A stretch of DNA of 64,000 bases from Paralvinella palmiformis (GCA_025642065.1 JAODUP010000152.1:316001-380000), one strand, 5' to 3'. Numbered from the stretch's first letter, positions 11,306 through 26,464 are shown. Numbers and translations: made by a program. Notes: a model not told the origin generated them from the sequence alone.

Positions 11306-14300
11306 TAGAATTATGTCTAAGTCAAGTGGACAATAAATGATTTAATATTAACTCCTTCGTTTGTATATTGTGTCATAGATGTGATGCATCTTTCATCCTA
11401 TATGGATATAGTTAATATAGAATGGGATGATGTTAAAAGGTCTTATCTAGATCATCAGACAATCAAACTAAAGACATGCAATATTCCTGTTACAATATTA
11501 ATGTTGACATAACCTGAGTAACATGGCTTTGATAATAGACTTTCGATACTAACTTCGATCAATTAGAGATTCATTATAATTATTTTTTAAACAGTGTTTT
11601 TCTCCTTTAAACGTAAGGTACTGTTGCTGCTGAATCTAACTCTAAATCAGACACCTGAAGTTAATAAGAAGTTACTGATATCGTTATATATCTTTCTATT
11701 TTACAACGTTTTCTTCATCATAAAATGAGTTATAAATTGTTCCCGTTTGTGCACAAACAAATAGTCTTCGTCATAAGAAAACCAAATGCGATAGCAAAAT
11801 GTTCCTAGGTGTTTAAATGCATTTCTTCAAATATATGTTTTGTGACGTTGTATATTCTCGGTAGCGAACTACTTGTTTATGTCAGCATACAGCCAAACAT
11901 CATAATGGGAGCTATATTCCACATGATAACTAAAACAAACAACAGCCTGGGAAATGATAAATCTGACATCATTCAAATTGCTATAATTAAACAAATTTCA
12001 AAATGGGAATAACTATTCCTTCTTTAGATTCTAGTTAAACTATGATTTCTTATAATAAATTAAAGGCTACTTTCATTAAAATCTTTTCCTTGAAAATAAT
12101 ACTCGGTGTATTTTCATCTAGGTGCATACATGACACTGGGCGACGTTTATAATGTTAGGATGACTCTTTATTGCAATTTGTATTTTCTATGAGTATAATC
12201 GACATTTAAAGAGCGCTGACGTAGTAAAGCTGAAATTTAGTATTCGGTGAAACAATCAATTGGATATTACCTAAACATGTTACCTCGCTTTGTAATATAA
12301 GGGAAACGCCTGCATTACCACTTACCTTTCGTTAATAACATAAGTATTATAAAATAATGAAAGCAGAAGAAAAATAAAATGTATAAGTACCTTTAATAAA
12401 ATCATACCTAGTTTGAGGTTGTTAATCTACCTATTGCTTATTATCACTGATTTATAATATGACCAGGTAATATATGTCTCTATTATCTTATTATCTCAGT
12501 AAATTATATTGTCTGTGTTTTTCGTTGGCCATTGTTCACATGACGACTAATGTCATCATTTCTTTGCGAGGTTTGTATGACGTTATAACATCAGATAGCA
12601 CCAACCAATATACATGTAACACCAAGAGACAATGATGTTAATGCCATTAGTATCCATAATTATTCATTCAGTACAACGGAGATAAGATAAAATACTCTTC
12701 CACGGAGAAATATCGTTAGTCCCAGAATCATCAGGAGCAGTTGTATCTTGTAGGGATATGTTTGATCGATTCCACGATAGTACGTTACGCAACAAACAGC
12801 TTATTGGTGTTAATAAGTATTAAATATAGATGTCAGCTTGCAAGAGAGGATGTTACTCTGTAACACTGCTTTCCTGCGAGAAGAAAATTGTGTAACAAAT
12901 TCGATATTCTGATATTCTTCCACATTGATACGCAGTCACTGGAAGCCAAACAATTTGTTTTAATCTATACACAATTGTATTCGGGCAATTGTATATATAA
13001 CAATGTAATCAATAACCAACAGCTTCTTGTTACTTGGTTGTGTATTTCACTAAACAGAAATGCATATTACCCGTGTTAACTGTTCATTCAGCTATTTACC
13101 CGATAACAGAAAAGATGTCTGATCCATATATGTCACGTGATTGTATCAAAAACAAACATATACAATCGTATATTCATTCACGCCTTCTGGTACAACAAAG
13201 CGAACGTTATAATGGGCTTTATGATCACTAGCTGACACTGAAAGTGCCATTTAGATTACCGACATCCGGGTCGTAAAGAGCAACTTCCGCTGTGTGTATT
13301 AGAGATTCGTCTAGCTTTTGGGGACGGAAAATATATTCTACAGCCAGATATATAATACCGAACGATATCGCTCCTTTATTGACTTATATACGGGGACACA
13401 TCGTTGACTTTAATTCGTTAAGAATATGGTCACCATTGACTTCTTTATCGGATTGTAAATGGGGGATTATAGATATAATTTAGAAGACTTTATTGTATGT
13501 TAACACCACACCATTCTGCTTATCCCTTTCTGTTTATATTTAACGTGTTAACGAGAACTCTTTTAAGGGGGAAAATTACATTATTTTAAGTCGTTTCTTA
13601 CCTGGTGTAGATAATTAGGTCATTGATGTGTATAATTAGTGTCGTTATTAGGTTATAAAGGAGGTGAGCATCACGTGAACGTCGTAATATTTTACCTTGT
13701 TATAATTATCGGGTAATCGTTTAAGGAGATCAACATTTCTCATTTGTTATATTTGGCCTATTGATATTTTGTGGCTTAACTAACAACAGACATCGGTACT
13801 CTGATGTGTTAGAGCTAAATTACTATCATTTAAAGTTTAAAATACCAAACAAAAGATATACCATTAGGCATCAGCCACTACTCTATATTACTATGACGTA
13901 ATTTTCGTTGAACCTAGTTTCCCCAAGTATTTTATTTGTAGCTGATATTTGTTTAGATGCATTATTAAACGTCGTTTTTATTCCAGGTATTTCTGTTTTG
14001 TTTTGTTGTGTTTTTTTCTTCAAATTTCTTTAAAAGCATCGTTATTGCATAAATGCACAATAGGCTTTGGGTATTTAACAATTTAAAATAAAAAGCATTG
14101 CTTGGCTTGGCTGTAATCTGACAGAGGCATTTATCATGTTTATTCAAATTATGTTTTGCATGCTTATCACAACAACGAAGGAACACATCGTGCAAATGGC
14201 GTTGTCTTTATACAAAATAGTGATAACTAGAAAATGCAAAACGTAATTAGTAGATTTACATCCTATCTGTTCTACTTGTTTATACGTTAAAGGGTTGTTT

Positions 14301-14990
14301 CATTTCATTCAAGCGGTGAGTTGCTGGTCTAAAAGTATATCACGTATGTCATTAGAATATGGTTACATATTACAGACTCTGTAATACTAGTATTCCGCAG
14401 TCACTGATGTAGCTGTTATCATTATGATTATAATCCACAAAATTTACATGCTCTGGAACGTCCAATGTCATAATACATAATCAGTGTTATTCTTAGGGTT
14501 GTCTCCTTATTTAAGAAAGAATTATCTCAATATGTTTTTGTAGCCAACTGTTTATTTAATTTTAGCAAGTAACAAAATAGTTTTAAGGGCCACTTCTAGA
14601 TATGTTTGTGACAAAGGCTGACAAAGGCATATTCCATTAAGTATCTAAACTTTCGTCCTCGGACATTAGATTTTTCAATATTGTTTTCATTTCCTCTTAT
14701 TTTCAGCATTTCATATTGTTATACAATACCTTCGATTATTTTTCTGAACGACGACCCTAGTGCTCTCGTGGAGTAGGTGACGACAGTGCTTGAAAACGGA
14801 TCGTTCCGTAAATCTTGTGACGTCAAAACAGCCAAACATTACCACATCGCCATTGCTTGTTTCGTTCTGAAACGGTTTTGTTTACAGCGTGAACAATTGC
14901 GATGTCACTGCTATTATCGTATATTGTGTATTACTATTGCTATACTTTCATGCATAGGAGTTTAAAGAATCCTTGTGAATTATGGGTTGA

Positions 14991-15500
14991 TGCTGTGTAA
15001 TGTACGGATGCGGTAATACTAGATTGGAAAGTGAGGTTTCCGTTCATGAATTTCACCAATCGTCTTCGAAAAAACTGAGCGCGGTTTGCAAGCGTTTTGG
15101 CCAACGAACACGAGATAAACGGCACCCTAGCACCACATCATATATGAAAGTGTTGTTGGCAACAACTGTCAAAGCAAAATGCAATATGATATGGAACTGG
15201 CAAAGAAACCTATTTTGATGAAAGACGCCGTCATACCCGCCAAACGTCAATATGATACGACCAATTCCTATAACACTGCTCCAATGAGACCAGTTGCTCA
15301 GAAAAAAGAGGCACACGGGGTTTATTCAGAGACCTCGCTTGATCCAAATATCGGAACCATAGGATGGTTATAGGACCAGAAACAAATCGGGTCGTGTCGT
15401 TAAGACTGCAGCTCGAATTCTCAATTTGCCAGCAGTGCATATTCTCTTATGAGCAATGAAGCATGAAAAAATACGGGAACTATTTCGCTGGGACTATTTC
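14991..15500. other. possible decayed DNA-transposon fragment
   Basis: This stretch is richer in GC and in overlapping open frames than its surroundings. A frame from 15000 contains KLSAVCKRFGQRTRDKR, which faintly recalls the helix-turn-helix start of transposon-type proteins. No catalytic motif is visible and the frame breaks near 15218. The family is not recognised. Confidence 0.25.
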
Positions 15501-15547
15501 TTCGAAGAGTCGTAACAGGGTGTAAGTTATTATTTTGATACAAGCAA

Positions 15548-15548
<1 letters not shown>

Positions 15549-15599
<51 letters not shown>
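15549..15599. repeat. self-complementary (AAT)n(ATT)n repeat
   Basis: AAT triplets run directly into ATT triplets, so each strand can fold back into a perfect hairpin of about 25 bp. Confidence 0.9.
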
Positions 15600-15600
<1 letters not shown>

Positions 15601-17117
15601 ACCCGTGCTAAAAAATAATTAAACAAAAGTCAGGCTATTCTCATTTATTTCGATCATATTTGAAAATGATTCATAGTTCAAATTTGTCATTGATGTTTCC
15701 AAGTTAAATGTTAACTCACACGTAATTATGAAAAAAAAATGTCTCTCCGGTTACTGCTAATATAGTTGAAAAATAATACATTATAATATCTTGGACTTAA
15801 TAGATAAAAAGAGCTTGAAGCTAAAACATTCGAAACGGCAATAAAAGGCTTTCGCCAATTGTTTACTAAAAGATGATTAAAGACTTAGCATATATTTTTG
15901 AATATGTTACACTTAAAGACTTGGAGATATTACTTTGCAGTATCGGTCCCTAATACCGTAATTGGTTTAAAATATAAAATGTAAGTCACATTGAAAAATA
16001 CAAAAACGGCTATATTGTATTTTGTTTTATATAATAAGTAATAACAAAACGATTACAAAATCTAAGACAAACACGTTAGTGATTAAATAAAAATGAATGA
16101 GACCTTAAGCGTGTATAATGCTGAAAATGGAATTTAGCATTTCCTTGCCCACTCCAAATGTGTTTATGTTAATGAAGCAACACATACCAATAGCTGAATG
16201 AAAATGTCGTTTTCTTCTTTCAATAATGATATAAGAAAAATATTAACGCCAACTATGACTAAAAATAACTAAGGTGTGTTTGTTGAAGGGATGTACTGAT
16301 TAATTGTTTTAATTTCACACCAAAGCGATTCCTATGATTTCTACAATTTAAAGGTGAGAGTGAATATTGTTCCCGTCTTAATTAGCTTGGGGACATCGTG
16401 CCACTGAATATAAACTCGCTAATTCATTTATCCATATATTTTTTTTCCATATCCATTCCTCCTATAATTATAGTATTTGCTGTTTATTGTTATGCACTGT
16501 TTAATATTCGCCATCTTAGACATGCATTTTTATCACTACTGTTGAAGATATCATCAGTCTCTAAAGAGGATAATATAAATCTTAACCTCCGCCAAAATAA
16601 ATCAAAACAAGCCCAACAAGAAATATTAAATAGAAAGACTTGTTATATTGATAATAAAATGGAATTGAAGCAAAAAATGGACCTTAATTTGTTTAACTAA
16701 TTATTATGCTTTTTGTTCTGCATTATTCGGGGGGGGGGGCATTTGATCAAGATTATATTTCTAGTATAGAACTGACAACAAGATTCATAATAGATATGAC
16801 AATCGCTCATAATTTATTAACTTATTTATATAATTGAAATTTTCCCTGTCTGAAATGTCTGACCTTTAGCTATAATGATAATATCATTGACCTATATAAA
16901 CGGAACGTGATATATCACTAGCAAACAGATGTAGCTCGTCGGCTAATTTTAATCAGACAGTGATATATGCTCATAAGCGCTCAATAATGTATATGAGCGA
17001 GCGAGTGAGTGAGAGAGTGACTGTGTGAGCGACGCTGTGACGCCCCAGCCGGATCTCAAACACGAGCATATCCCACATTATTTGGCCTTTGTAATCTATG
17101 CCTAGATAGAACGGGTG

Positions 17118-17119
<2 letters not shown>

Positions 17120-17181
<62 letters not shown>
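17120..17181. repeat. (AT)n microsatellite
   Basis: About 31 uninterrupted AT units. Confidence 0.95.
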
Positions 17182-17183
<2 letters not shown>

Positions 17184-18632
17184 ACATTGCTTTACTCCAG
17201 CATGTAATGCCATACATTACTCATGTATGAGGGAGTTGTTTCCCCAAATGTTTCCAATTCTATACGTCATTTCTTTTTCAATATCCTATCTCGAGTATTA
17301 ACAACTATTTGTTGTCTGGGCGTTGACAGCACCTGTTTACACTGTAATGTGTTATAATATGGCTAAACCAAAGTTTCTGGGTCATGGACAACACGCCATT
17401 CGATCCAATTTGTATGTTGATTGATCACTGTTATGATGTTATTACAGTATTGTCAATTATGATTGTGACATCAGGTGCTGTAAAGTGCCAGACAGATAGG
17501 TATCTAATACATCATGAATTACTTTATAAGCTATAATTTAATGAGTCATTGTTGTACATAGTTAATGGTTAGCAGTACTCTATATATAAAAAGAAAACAT
17601 GGTGCTTTTATGAGTTCCAATCATGCATTTTGGTGCGGCTTTGCTGGAATAAACATATGTTTGACCTTTGACGGATTCGATTTAATTGTTGTCAGAGTAC
17701 GTGCATGCTGTAAATGTATTACTTTTATGAATGGGCGGCGTACGTGTTTTGTCTCTTATCGCTGAATGCGTAAATTACAAATTGAACCTGACATGAGATT
17801 TCAATAACTGTCTAAGCTAAAAGAATATCAGAGAAAAATACAAATTAACTCATGTAGTATTTAGCTAGACAAATACACTAACGTGAAAGTTATACACTGA
17901 GGTAATGTTTTGTGGGTAGAAAGAGGTTTATATTTACAGGAAACATAGTGACCTGGCGATTACAGTTTAACCTGGCTCAGAGAAAATAAATTATATTCAT
18001 CATGCCCAATAAGGCGACTGTTAACCTTCGTTCTCTAGACAGCCTACAGTGCTTATAAACATTGGTCCTAACTCTCGCTCTTCACATAACTGATCATTTA
18101 TCCGTTGTCAGCCTTAATTCTACACAATCCCTTCGTCTGTCATTTCCCATTCATTATTTCCTTTCCATAATTTCTATTATCTTCTTGATATGCTTCCATT
18201 CCTTTTATCTTCCTGCCTCCGTGGTTCAATTAACTTACATCTTATACTGCAATAACTCCGCATCTCTTTCATTTTTTTCTTCTTCCGTCAAAATTGTTCC
18301 GGATTAGAATGACCTTGTTGTTACTAGAGAGGAATAAATATTATATGTATGTCATGTCGCCTAATAAGCTAATTGACAATAAACTTTGGACTAAATCAAA
18401 CGTCAGTTTAAAGATACAAACGTCTGGTCTATGTTGTCATCAAATATTATATGATGCTGATATTAATCATGTTAATTATTACGTTGCCACTACAGATGCT
18501 CTACTTCTGCTGATGTTAATAATAATAATAATATTAATAATAATAATACATGTTTGTAGAAATACTAGATCACCATTTCACTTATACCTTTGTAAGAAGG
18601 TAAGGCGTACCATCAGCTGAAGATTGTTAGAT

Positions 18633-18770
18633 GATGATGATTGGTATTTTAGGGCCACATTTGTGCACGTGGTGGGTTAAATGGGCCGAGTGACCTCGAA
18701 AGGTAATGAAGCGAAGTCAAGGATGAAACACCCTTCAGATATGCCCACGCCGAGATTCGAACACGAGTGG
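18633..18770 (-). mobile_element. tRNA-derived SINE, truncated at its head
   Basis: In reverse complement it shows the box B-like GTTCGAATC, then GTGTTTCATC, TTCATTACC, GGCCCATTTAACC and GTGGCC in the order of the other SINE copies. The box A part is missing. ATTGTTAG-like octamers on both sides may be a short target duplication. Confidence 0.72.
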
Positions 18771-21700
18771 TAGTAATTGTTAGGAGGTAAACTCATGACA
18801 CTATTAATATACGTCATTGGTCTAATTAGACACAACAAAGAATAAATTGACATTTTTATGACGCAATATTGTTCATGTGGTTAAAGTGTGACATGAACAA
18901 ATTTATCACAGTGGTTTGGCGTATGGAGTATTTCGTTGTTTTAATATCCATTTGCAGCTAAGTGGCTATTCACGCATTTATAATCCCTACTTTCTGCTCA
19001 AATAAATAAGGTTCATATTTTATATATCATGTTATTAATAGAAGGTGGCGTATGCAGGACCTGACATCCCAAAGTATACAAATGTAATTATTTTAATTGA
19101 GAATAAGAAAATATTTTATTCAAATGCGTTTAATCCCAGCTTTAAATAAAATTGTATGGCTAATTATATCATTTATTCTTGTATAGGTGGCTCTTTCCCC
19201 TTGAAATCACTTAATCTGATTATTGATTCAACATTAATCAATTTAAGACCTATATATCAATCCTCACTTATGCACAAATACCGAAAAACAAAACTCAGGC
19301 TTAGGAGTGGTAACACATTAAAGACCGGCTTGAAAATTAAATTTCCCTTATTAGCCTATTTTCAGATAAATGGCTAGGTATTTTTATCTATCCTTTCGAC
19401 CAATATAATGATATTATAGAATTGAACATATTTCTTAACATATTTATTAATAATCTTAATAAATATTGGCAAAATTGTGTACAGAATCACTCTTAAAGGT
19501 TTCTGTCTCAGTTTAGGGTTCACATGGGATACAGACATTTTGAGTCTAATCTATTCAGCCGTGCTATTTAAACCTCTTTTCTGATCACAAGAAAATATCG
19601 AAGCTTCTATATGGTCTCATTCGAGAAGTGCAGCATGTTAGCTTTCTAATGAAACCCAAAATATGCCAATGAGACTGTGGTAAATGTAAACGATATTTTT
19701 TCTTCTGAACGACTCCTAAATGAGACTGTCCGATCAACAGACTATCAAAACGGGTGACTGGCTTCTTATGTTTGTAATCGACACCCAATATCTTAGTTGT
19801 CATCATTCTCATCAGATGGCGCGTCGATGGCGGAAATCGTGTATTATCTAATTATTCAAAGTTTAAGATTTTCACCTGATTGTAAATATCATCAGGTAAA
19901 TGGACTAAACTAAACCGTGACCATTGTCAGAGCATTCTAGTCTAAATATCGAACGATCCAGACATTGGTAAGATGATTATCCCTTCATCGTAGCACTATT
20001 TAGGATTCTTCCACGTCGTTGTGATGTTGTCAATACGTGGGACAATAAGAAGCGCCATCAACGTCATGTGTAAGTTTACACTTCTTCTTGCGCTCTAGGA
20101 AGGAGGTACATGTACTTCGAACTCCAACAGAATAGTGTTAAAGTAAAGCAGGGAAAATTGTTGCTTTCTTATCTGATTGATTATAATAACAATAAGGATT
20201 ATAATAACAATGAACCCGTACCAGCAGGAGACATTCAAAGGCGTTGAACAATAACATCCGAAATAAGAAGTATGCAGAAAGCAATATGATACTTTAATAA
20301 CAAGCATTAGTGAAGAGGTGAATTTTTACAGATGATTTAAACTTTTGAAAGGACGACACAGTTCTTAGGATTGAGAAATTAATTGATTAGCTTCTTTATT
20401 AATTGATCTTCAAATACCATGGAAATTGAGGTATAACGCTTGCAATGAAGAAATATACGCCAGTTAAAAACAACCATAATAAGGTAGCTTAGGTATATAA
20501 AATAAATATTCTCAAAACTGCCGTGATATCACCTGGATGGGTTCATCTCTGGTACCACGACTGATATAGAATTTTGTTGCACTGAGTTTTAAGGACTGGT
20601 CAGAACATGAAACGACAAATATCTCGATCAGTCCCCTGATAAATGGCTCAGATTTGAATTACCACTTGCAGATTATTTGTACATATAATCCCATATATAT
20701 TAAGTAATTGGACTAAATTCATTCCTCCTATTCGAGATTTGCAGTAACGGGTCGATTCGTGTACCATATTTTCACACTATGACTGAGGAAAATATAAATC
20801 CACGTATCTCCATCAGATAGCTTAAGGTAGTTTCTGTCGTTGCCATGACAACATAGCCACACCCTTAACGAAAATAGCACGTCTCTAACTCGGTATGAAT
20901 ACGTCGATCTAAATGTCAGGGTTTTTTTTTCTTGAAACCTTTAATATTCTGGAACTAGGGATGGGACGTGACAGTTAGCCGAATAACAAAGGGTATTGAA
21001 GCTTGGCTATATTTGAGATTTGTTAGAAGTTGTGTTGTCAATAACATGCTTGTGGTCAATAAACATTTCATCTCGAGGATGAATGATAAAATATAATTAT
21101 ATTACCTAGAGGGGACAAATACGGATTCTATTTAGTGGGTGTTATTAATACCAACGTTTTGACACGAATAAAGCAATTATGCAGCTAACAGTACATGAAG
21201 GTGTTCAAGGTACGTTTAGTAATGCGATCATTCATTATCAGTATGAATTCAATTATAGTTACTAAGTGATTTATCTTGATTCACAGAGTAAAATAAAAAT
21301 ATATATTCTTTTAATTACGTCACTGTTTCTTGGTACGCTTTGTTTATATAACAACTGCTGCCACCTGGTGTTATTACATTATATTCAGGTTGCCGGTGGA
21401 TAATGACTTCCATGATTGTGTGAAAAAGTGCGAAATGGAGACTGTGAAAAATTAAGCTACTCAGATGATCGGATAACTGGGATAATATGTTATTATAATA
21501 TGTGAGTACATTATTGGTCTATACTTCATTTCTATAAATTTGTATATTTTATGGATGTAGCCGGATATCAATACATAATGTTCCAATAGTTGCTAATTAC
21601 CTAAAAAACTGAAACCATGTTACATGTAAACATAAATTATTCTTCGCCTTTGTCACCTAAGAATCCTTTTTATTCAACGTACTGCTTCTATTGCATACTT

Positions 21701-22565
21701 GGACGTAGAGCAGTTGAAGGATGATAAAACAAGATGAACCTTTGAATAAGATAACCAAAATTCATACAATCCTTACATGTGTATTAGAGAATTAATCTAG
21801 TAATCTAACATACGATAATAATAGGCATTATTCCAAGCATCATTGGGTCATTATGTGCCAGCGTATTTTCGACAGGGATATAATTCATGTGAAAACATCA
21901 AACCGTTACGTTCCTTTCCATATCATAATACACATATATCTATATATTTAAACGTAATGGAGAGTTGTCGAAATAGTCTTTCATAAAATGTACTCACGAT
22001 TGTATAACGTAGTTGGTGAACTAAGACTATTGTATACAGATATATTCCCGTAATAAATAGTTACTATACTTGGCTAAATTCCCGAATGCTTCATTCAAAA
22101 TATAGTAGTTCAGCTAATGACTGGCTTATTAAAAAAAAAATAACAAGCAAACAAAGTTTGAATGTCCAAAGAGCTCTTGTTTATGGTAATATGCCGATAA
22201 GCATGAGGTCTTTTACGTGGTGAATGAAGCATCTCATAGACAGGTGCAACACTTTTATCTCACTATCTGTAGGTCGCCATTTCACTTCATTATTATCTGC
22301 ACCACCTGAGAGTTTTAAACGTCACTTCATTGTCACATATTGCTATGTCATATTATTAATATTCACAGTATTTATATATTAAGTCAAACACACGAGCACC
22401 CACTCTAACAAACGGAGCCCCCATATATAGGCATAAGTGTACTCACGTAAATTTAGAGATAAATTGAGACATATCGATATTCAGTTAGAAAGAAGGAATA
22501 CATAAATAGGTAGAGACACACACACATTAATACATACACACACACACGCACACACACATACAATC

Positions 22566-22567
<2 letters not shown>

Positions 22568-22640
<73 letters not shown>
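22568..22640. repeat. (AG)n microsatellite
   Basis: About 36 AG units with one slip; CA-rich sequence precedes it at 22515-22560. Confidence 0.95.
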
Positions 22641-22644
<4 letters not shown>

Positions 22645-23164
22645 TTATCCATGATTGAAGATTTTCGCATGCGTCATCTGTTGAGAAAAAAACCCTCATC
22701 AACCGTGTTAAATCGTAAGAGGTAATAATTGAATTAACTATTCTAGATGGAGGTAGCTGCCTAACGAGGAATCATTATAGTTTCAGTGCGGGCATGGAGC
22801 TTGATAGGACACAATAACGTCCTTGATTCGATTAAAAAAGCTGGTGCACCTAAACAGGATTCAACTCTCAAAATATTAAAGAGAGAGCTCTTTTGAAGGT
22901 TACAAGTATCTCTAAAACAACAGCCAGATACACATAGATTTTGATCCAATAAACAACGGTAATCTCGATAAAACATGTTAATAACTTTTCTTTCAAATAA
23001 ATAACATCTTCTAGACATCAATAATTGGCGTGTATTAAACATAAAAATATCTTGATATTTTGTTTGTGGTAGGGATGACATTTACTATCAGACGTCTATA
23101 TATTATCAAAGATATATCATCAAAGCTATCTGTGATATCCTACCGCCAACGGATATCCGTTTTC

Positions 23165-23210
<46 letters not shown>

Positions 23211-24229
23211 GACGATGTCAACAAGATATAGTCCGGTTACAGATTATTGATCATTTAATTCAGTACAAACTTTTACAAAATGTTAAAATAAAAATATCAC
23301 AATATAAGACTATTAATAGTTCGGATTTTGCAAGGCTAGAGCTCCAAGAAAACCATCGTATACAAATAATGTTGACAGGATAATCCAGAAATCTATTTGA
23401 TAATCAAATGTATAGTGTAATACAAGAGGAAATTAATATTGGGTAAGCGCATCATTAAAAGCGCAAGTAAACAAAATCACCAGAATTAAGTTGGATATTC
23501 ATTTTGAGGGTAATACGTTGTAGAACAAATGCCAATGAAAGGGAGTCTTAATTAGATTATATAATAAAGATGTTCTCGATTCTCTATAAATATATTTAGC
23601 TTTCGTAGTGTTAAAACAAAACACATTCGTGATATGATGAATATTCTAATCCAACTAATATACATTACCGAGTGTTGAAATTGTAATTGAACAAATATAA
23701 TTTATATTTCTGTTATCAGATTCAAAATATAGGTATAACCACTCTCATTTTTACACCAAAGAGTAGTGTGTAGCTGTTAATAACTAAGACTTGAAAAAAG
23801 ACAGAACCAACTGTTCTCATTTACAAAGGACTTTCGGCGAATTAAACAGTAATGTGACTTAATAATGTTATGATATTCTGGTGTTAATTATTTATTTGCA
23901 TAGTGTCATAAATTCGATGTACTAGAGTTTAACTGATCCTGTAGTTTGTTGTTGGGTATCAATAAAGCAACACTTGTTTTCTTTATTCATTAAATGGTAG
24001 ATCTTTTTCGGGTGATCGATCGTACAAAAACACCAACACAACTTAAACACCAAATACAACTGCCAGTTGTTGATTATTGAACGTTTGAGATAAGTTTCTA
24101 AAATGGGTAGCATAATCTTCTGGATTTATACATTAGTGATTATACAAATATTAACAGTTCATGGCCTGTAATGATGAAATAGTGTACTTTTCTGTAGGTT
24201 AAAAGACATGTTCAGATAAAGTACTTGTA
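22641..24229. other. AT-rich stretch without a recognisable gene
   Basis: Only short open frames and an (AT)n run at 23168-23208 are visible. Confidence 0.5.
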
Positions 24230-24965
24230 TGGTTTTGATCCTATCTCGAACAACGTTCCCATAGAGTGTCTGTTATTGGTCCCCTGGTTTTTACTTTGAG
24301 CTTTGATATGGGGTTAAATATCACTTGTATATAGATGACACACAGCTATATGTATCACTGTGTTCTGACAACGAGTTAAATATTTCCTCTTCCTTGAAGA
24401 ATTTAGAACATTCTATTGCTGATATTCGGCTATGGATGACTCAAAATATTCTATGACTAAATGATAATAAAACAAATATTATATATTTGGGATCACCACG
24501 TTGTGTTAAATCCATAAAGAAACCAGAATTAAAAATGGGTGCATCTTCGATTACCCCTAATGGGTCAGTAAACAATCTAGGGGTTATTTTTGATAAATAT
24601 ATTAACATGTATGAACATGTCACATCAGTATGTCGAGCTGCCTACTACCATCTTAAGAACATCATTTTTTTAAGTATTCTTGACACAAGAAGCACTTGTG
24701 TAGTCCTTACCTTTGTTAATCTCGTATAGACTATTGTAACTCCGTTATATGGCATATCTGATTATAACATTATACTCGAAAATATGACTTCAAAGACTAC
24801 ACTGGCTACATGTTAGATAACTAATTAATCTGCCAATGATATGGCACCCGAATACCTGTGTGAACTGGTGTCCATTAGAAGTATATTACATATTATTTGT
24901 ACAGCGCCGTTGAATCGCTCCTGCTAGTAAGGGCGCTTTATTAAATATACATTATTGTTATTATT
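24230..24965 (+). pseudogene. CR1/L2-like LINE relic: reverse transcriptase part and 3' end
   Basis: The + strand carries the catalytic YxDD region (IDDTQLYVSLCSDNELN from 24333), then IADIRLWMTQNIL followed by a stop, NDNKTNIIYLGSP, and NNLGVIFDKYINMYEHVTSV. Near 24840 MAPEYLCELVSIRS matches the usual end of such proteins. The copy closes with the GCTCCTGCTAGTAAGGGCGC 3' terminus and a short ATT tail. Stops and frameshifts make it inactive. Confidence 0.85.
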
Positions 24966-25599
24966 ATATAATCATAAGCGTCATATTATAGATAGTTGGT
25001 ATTGTCTAGAATATATTTGATAAGACTCTAGTAGCCAGTCCCTAATATACACTTGATAGGTTCATTCATATTGATACTTTTTGTTTTCAGAAATTACCCA
25101 CTAGTCTTTCCATTTGAACTGTTGAGATATTAAAAGTTTTGTCACCTGATCGTTACTATCATATACCCTGAGCAATCATTCCAAGAATCTGTTTGGATAT
25201 CATCCAAACGAAAAGGACAAGAAAGCACATTCTAACAAACACAGAAATAAACACAAAAGAACATCAAAGAATACTCTCTCACATATTCACTTTGATATGT
25301 GATGAACAGAGGCATGAACAATGAGCCAGATGTAGTGTTACGAACTGCACCAATGCATATATGACATCAGAAGTACATCATTCGAATTTTTTCTTTATGC
25401 ACAGAAAAGACCTCGAAATATTAGGTTCTTAATCGCTTGAAATGTTCTCAGCGTAGTCTTGATAAATTCATGCTGTTTCTACGTATTATTGCGGTTAATA
25501 ACTTTCGAACCTGTAAAAATGTGGAATCTTATTTTGCTCCAGTTTACTTATTCAATGCAGTAGTTCATTAGAAAATATATTTTTGGCTCATGCTTGGCA

Positions 25600-26205
25600 T
25601 TATTTGGATTACATAATAAACAGTTCATAAATGTAGTGTTTAATCATCATTTATATATTGAAATCACCCAAGACCAACAGATGGCCATTATTGGTAGCAA
25701 GAGTCAACAAATTCAGAAACTTATTTGATTCTGTAATCGACAGATAATAGCTACACGAACAATAATTCCCCGAGATACAAAAATCAGTTGATAATTTTCA
25801 AAAGACTAGCTTAGCCTGAAAGCGCAAATAGGTTTCACACTTCAACGAACCAAGGTGAAGAATGCCGATTCCCCCACCTTTCTTGTGTATCCGAGCTGCA
25901 TGATGGAATTACTATCCAGATAGAGTCACCTCATAAACAATTTTTCCGGTCTGAAACATTCCCAGTCAGCCAAATCTCTGTAATGACAGGAGCATCAAGA
26001 TCATATCCTTAACAACATCAGATTTTTCATCAGATTTATCACAGATCGACTGACAGTTAATAAGACCAATACTTATACTTTGTACAGCTGTGCCATTATA
26101 TGGTGTTATTGGAACATTGATCAGATTACATGCATCGGAACTCAATCTGATTTGGATGCCTTCCACTACGTGGGCGCATCGCTGAACAAATGATATTACC
26201 ACCAT
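25600..26205 (-). pseudogene. CR1-like LINE endonuclease relic
   Basis: Read on the minus strand, IGLINCQSICDKSDEKSDVV starts near 26085, as in the first lines of APE endonuclease domains. ITEIWLTGNVSDRK follows near 25970, and after frameshifts TRKVGESAFF-like text around 25860 and NNGHLLVLGDFNIY near 25660, which contains the GDFN motif. The domain is broken in several places. It could belong to the same family as the 24230-24965 relic but lies in the opposite orientation. Confidence 0.75.
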
Positions 26206-26278
26206 GGGGTCGTAACTGATCCTTAGTATAATTAATTATCTAAATATGAAAAAAAATAAGTGAAAAGTTGATGATTTA

Positions 26279-26440
26279 TGTTTTACGGCCACTTTTGTGC
26301 ACATTGTAGGCTAAATGGGTAATGAAGCGAAGTCAAAGATGAAACACACTTCAGACAGATATGCCCACGCCGAGATTCGAACTTAGGTGGTAGTGATCTG
26401 TGGTCCAACGTGCTACCAACTAGACTACGGAGGCGCTCGA
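26279..26440 (-). mobile_element. tRNA-derived SINE with box A and box B
   Basis: In reverse complement: GCGCCTCCGTAGTCTAGTTGG (box A region), GTTGGACCACAGATCACTACC, AAGTTCGAATCTCGG (box B), then the tail GTGTTTCATCTTTGACTTCG and GGCCGTAAAACAT. Compared with 56800-56978 it lacks part of the middle of the body. A long TA tract follows on the head side. Confidence 0.85.
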
Positions 26441-26464
26441 AATAAATGAAAAGGAAACTCTGGT

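Larger units (their letters stand above)
8161..14990. other. 6.8 kb AT-rich intergenic DNA without a recognisable gene
   Basis: No exon, transposase or RNA gene was recognised on either strand. It holds (AT)n at 9474-9522, GAGT/GAAT repeats at 10779-10809, (CAGT)n at 10816-10856, a GC/GCGT run at 10986-11040 and a 19-bp tandem repeat at 11230-11305. Distal exons or regulatory DNA cannot be excluded. Confidence 0.5.
15600..22560. other. AT-rich intergenic DNA without a recognisable gene
   Basis: No supported exon was found. An ORF at 16398-16700 begins with a hydrophobic stretch that could be a membrane segment, but nothing else supports it. The stretch holds (AT)n at 17120-17181 and a truncated SINE at 18633-18770. 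Confidence 0.5.

Noticed and set aside
16398..16700. 100-codon frame with a hydrophobic N-terminus
   Set aside because: It is very AT-rich, shows no motif or splice context, and has the composition of the surrounding non-coding DNA.
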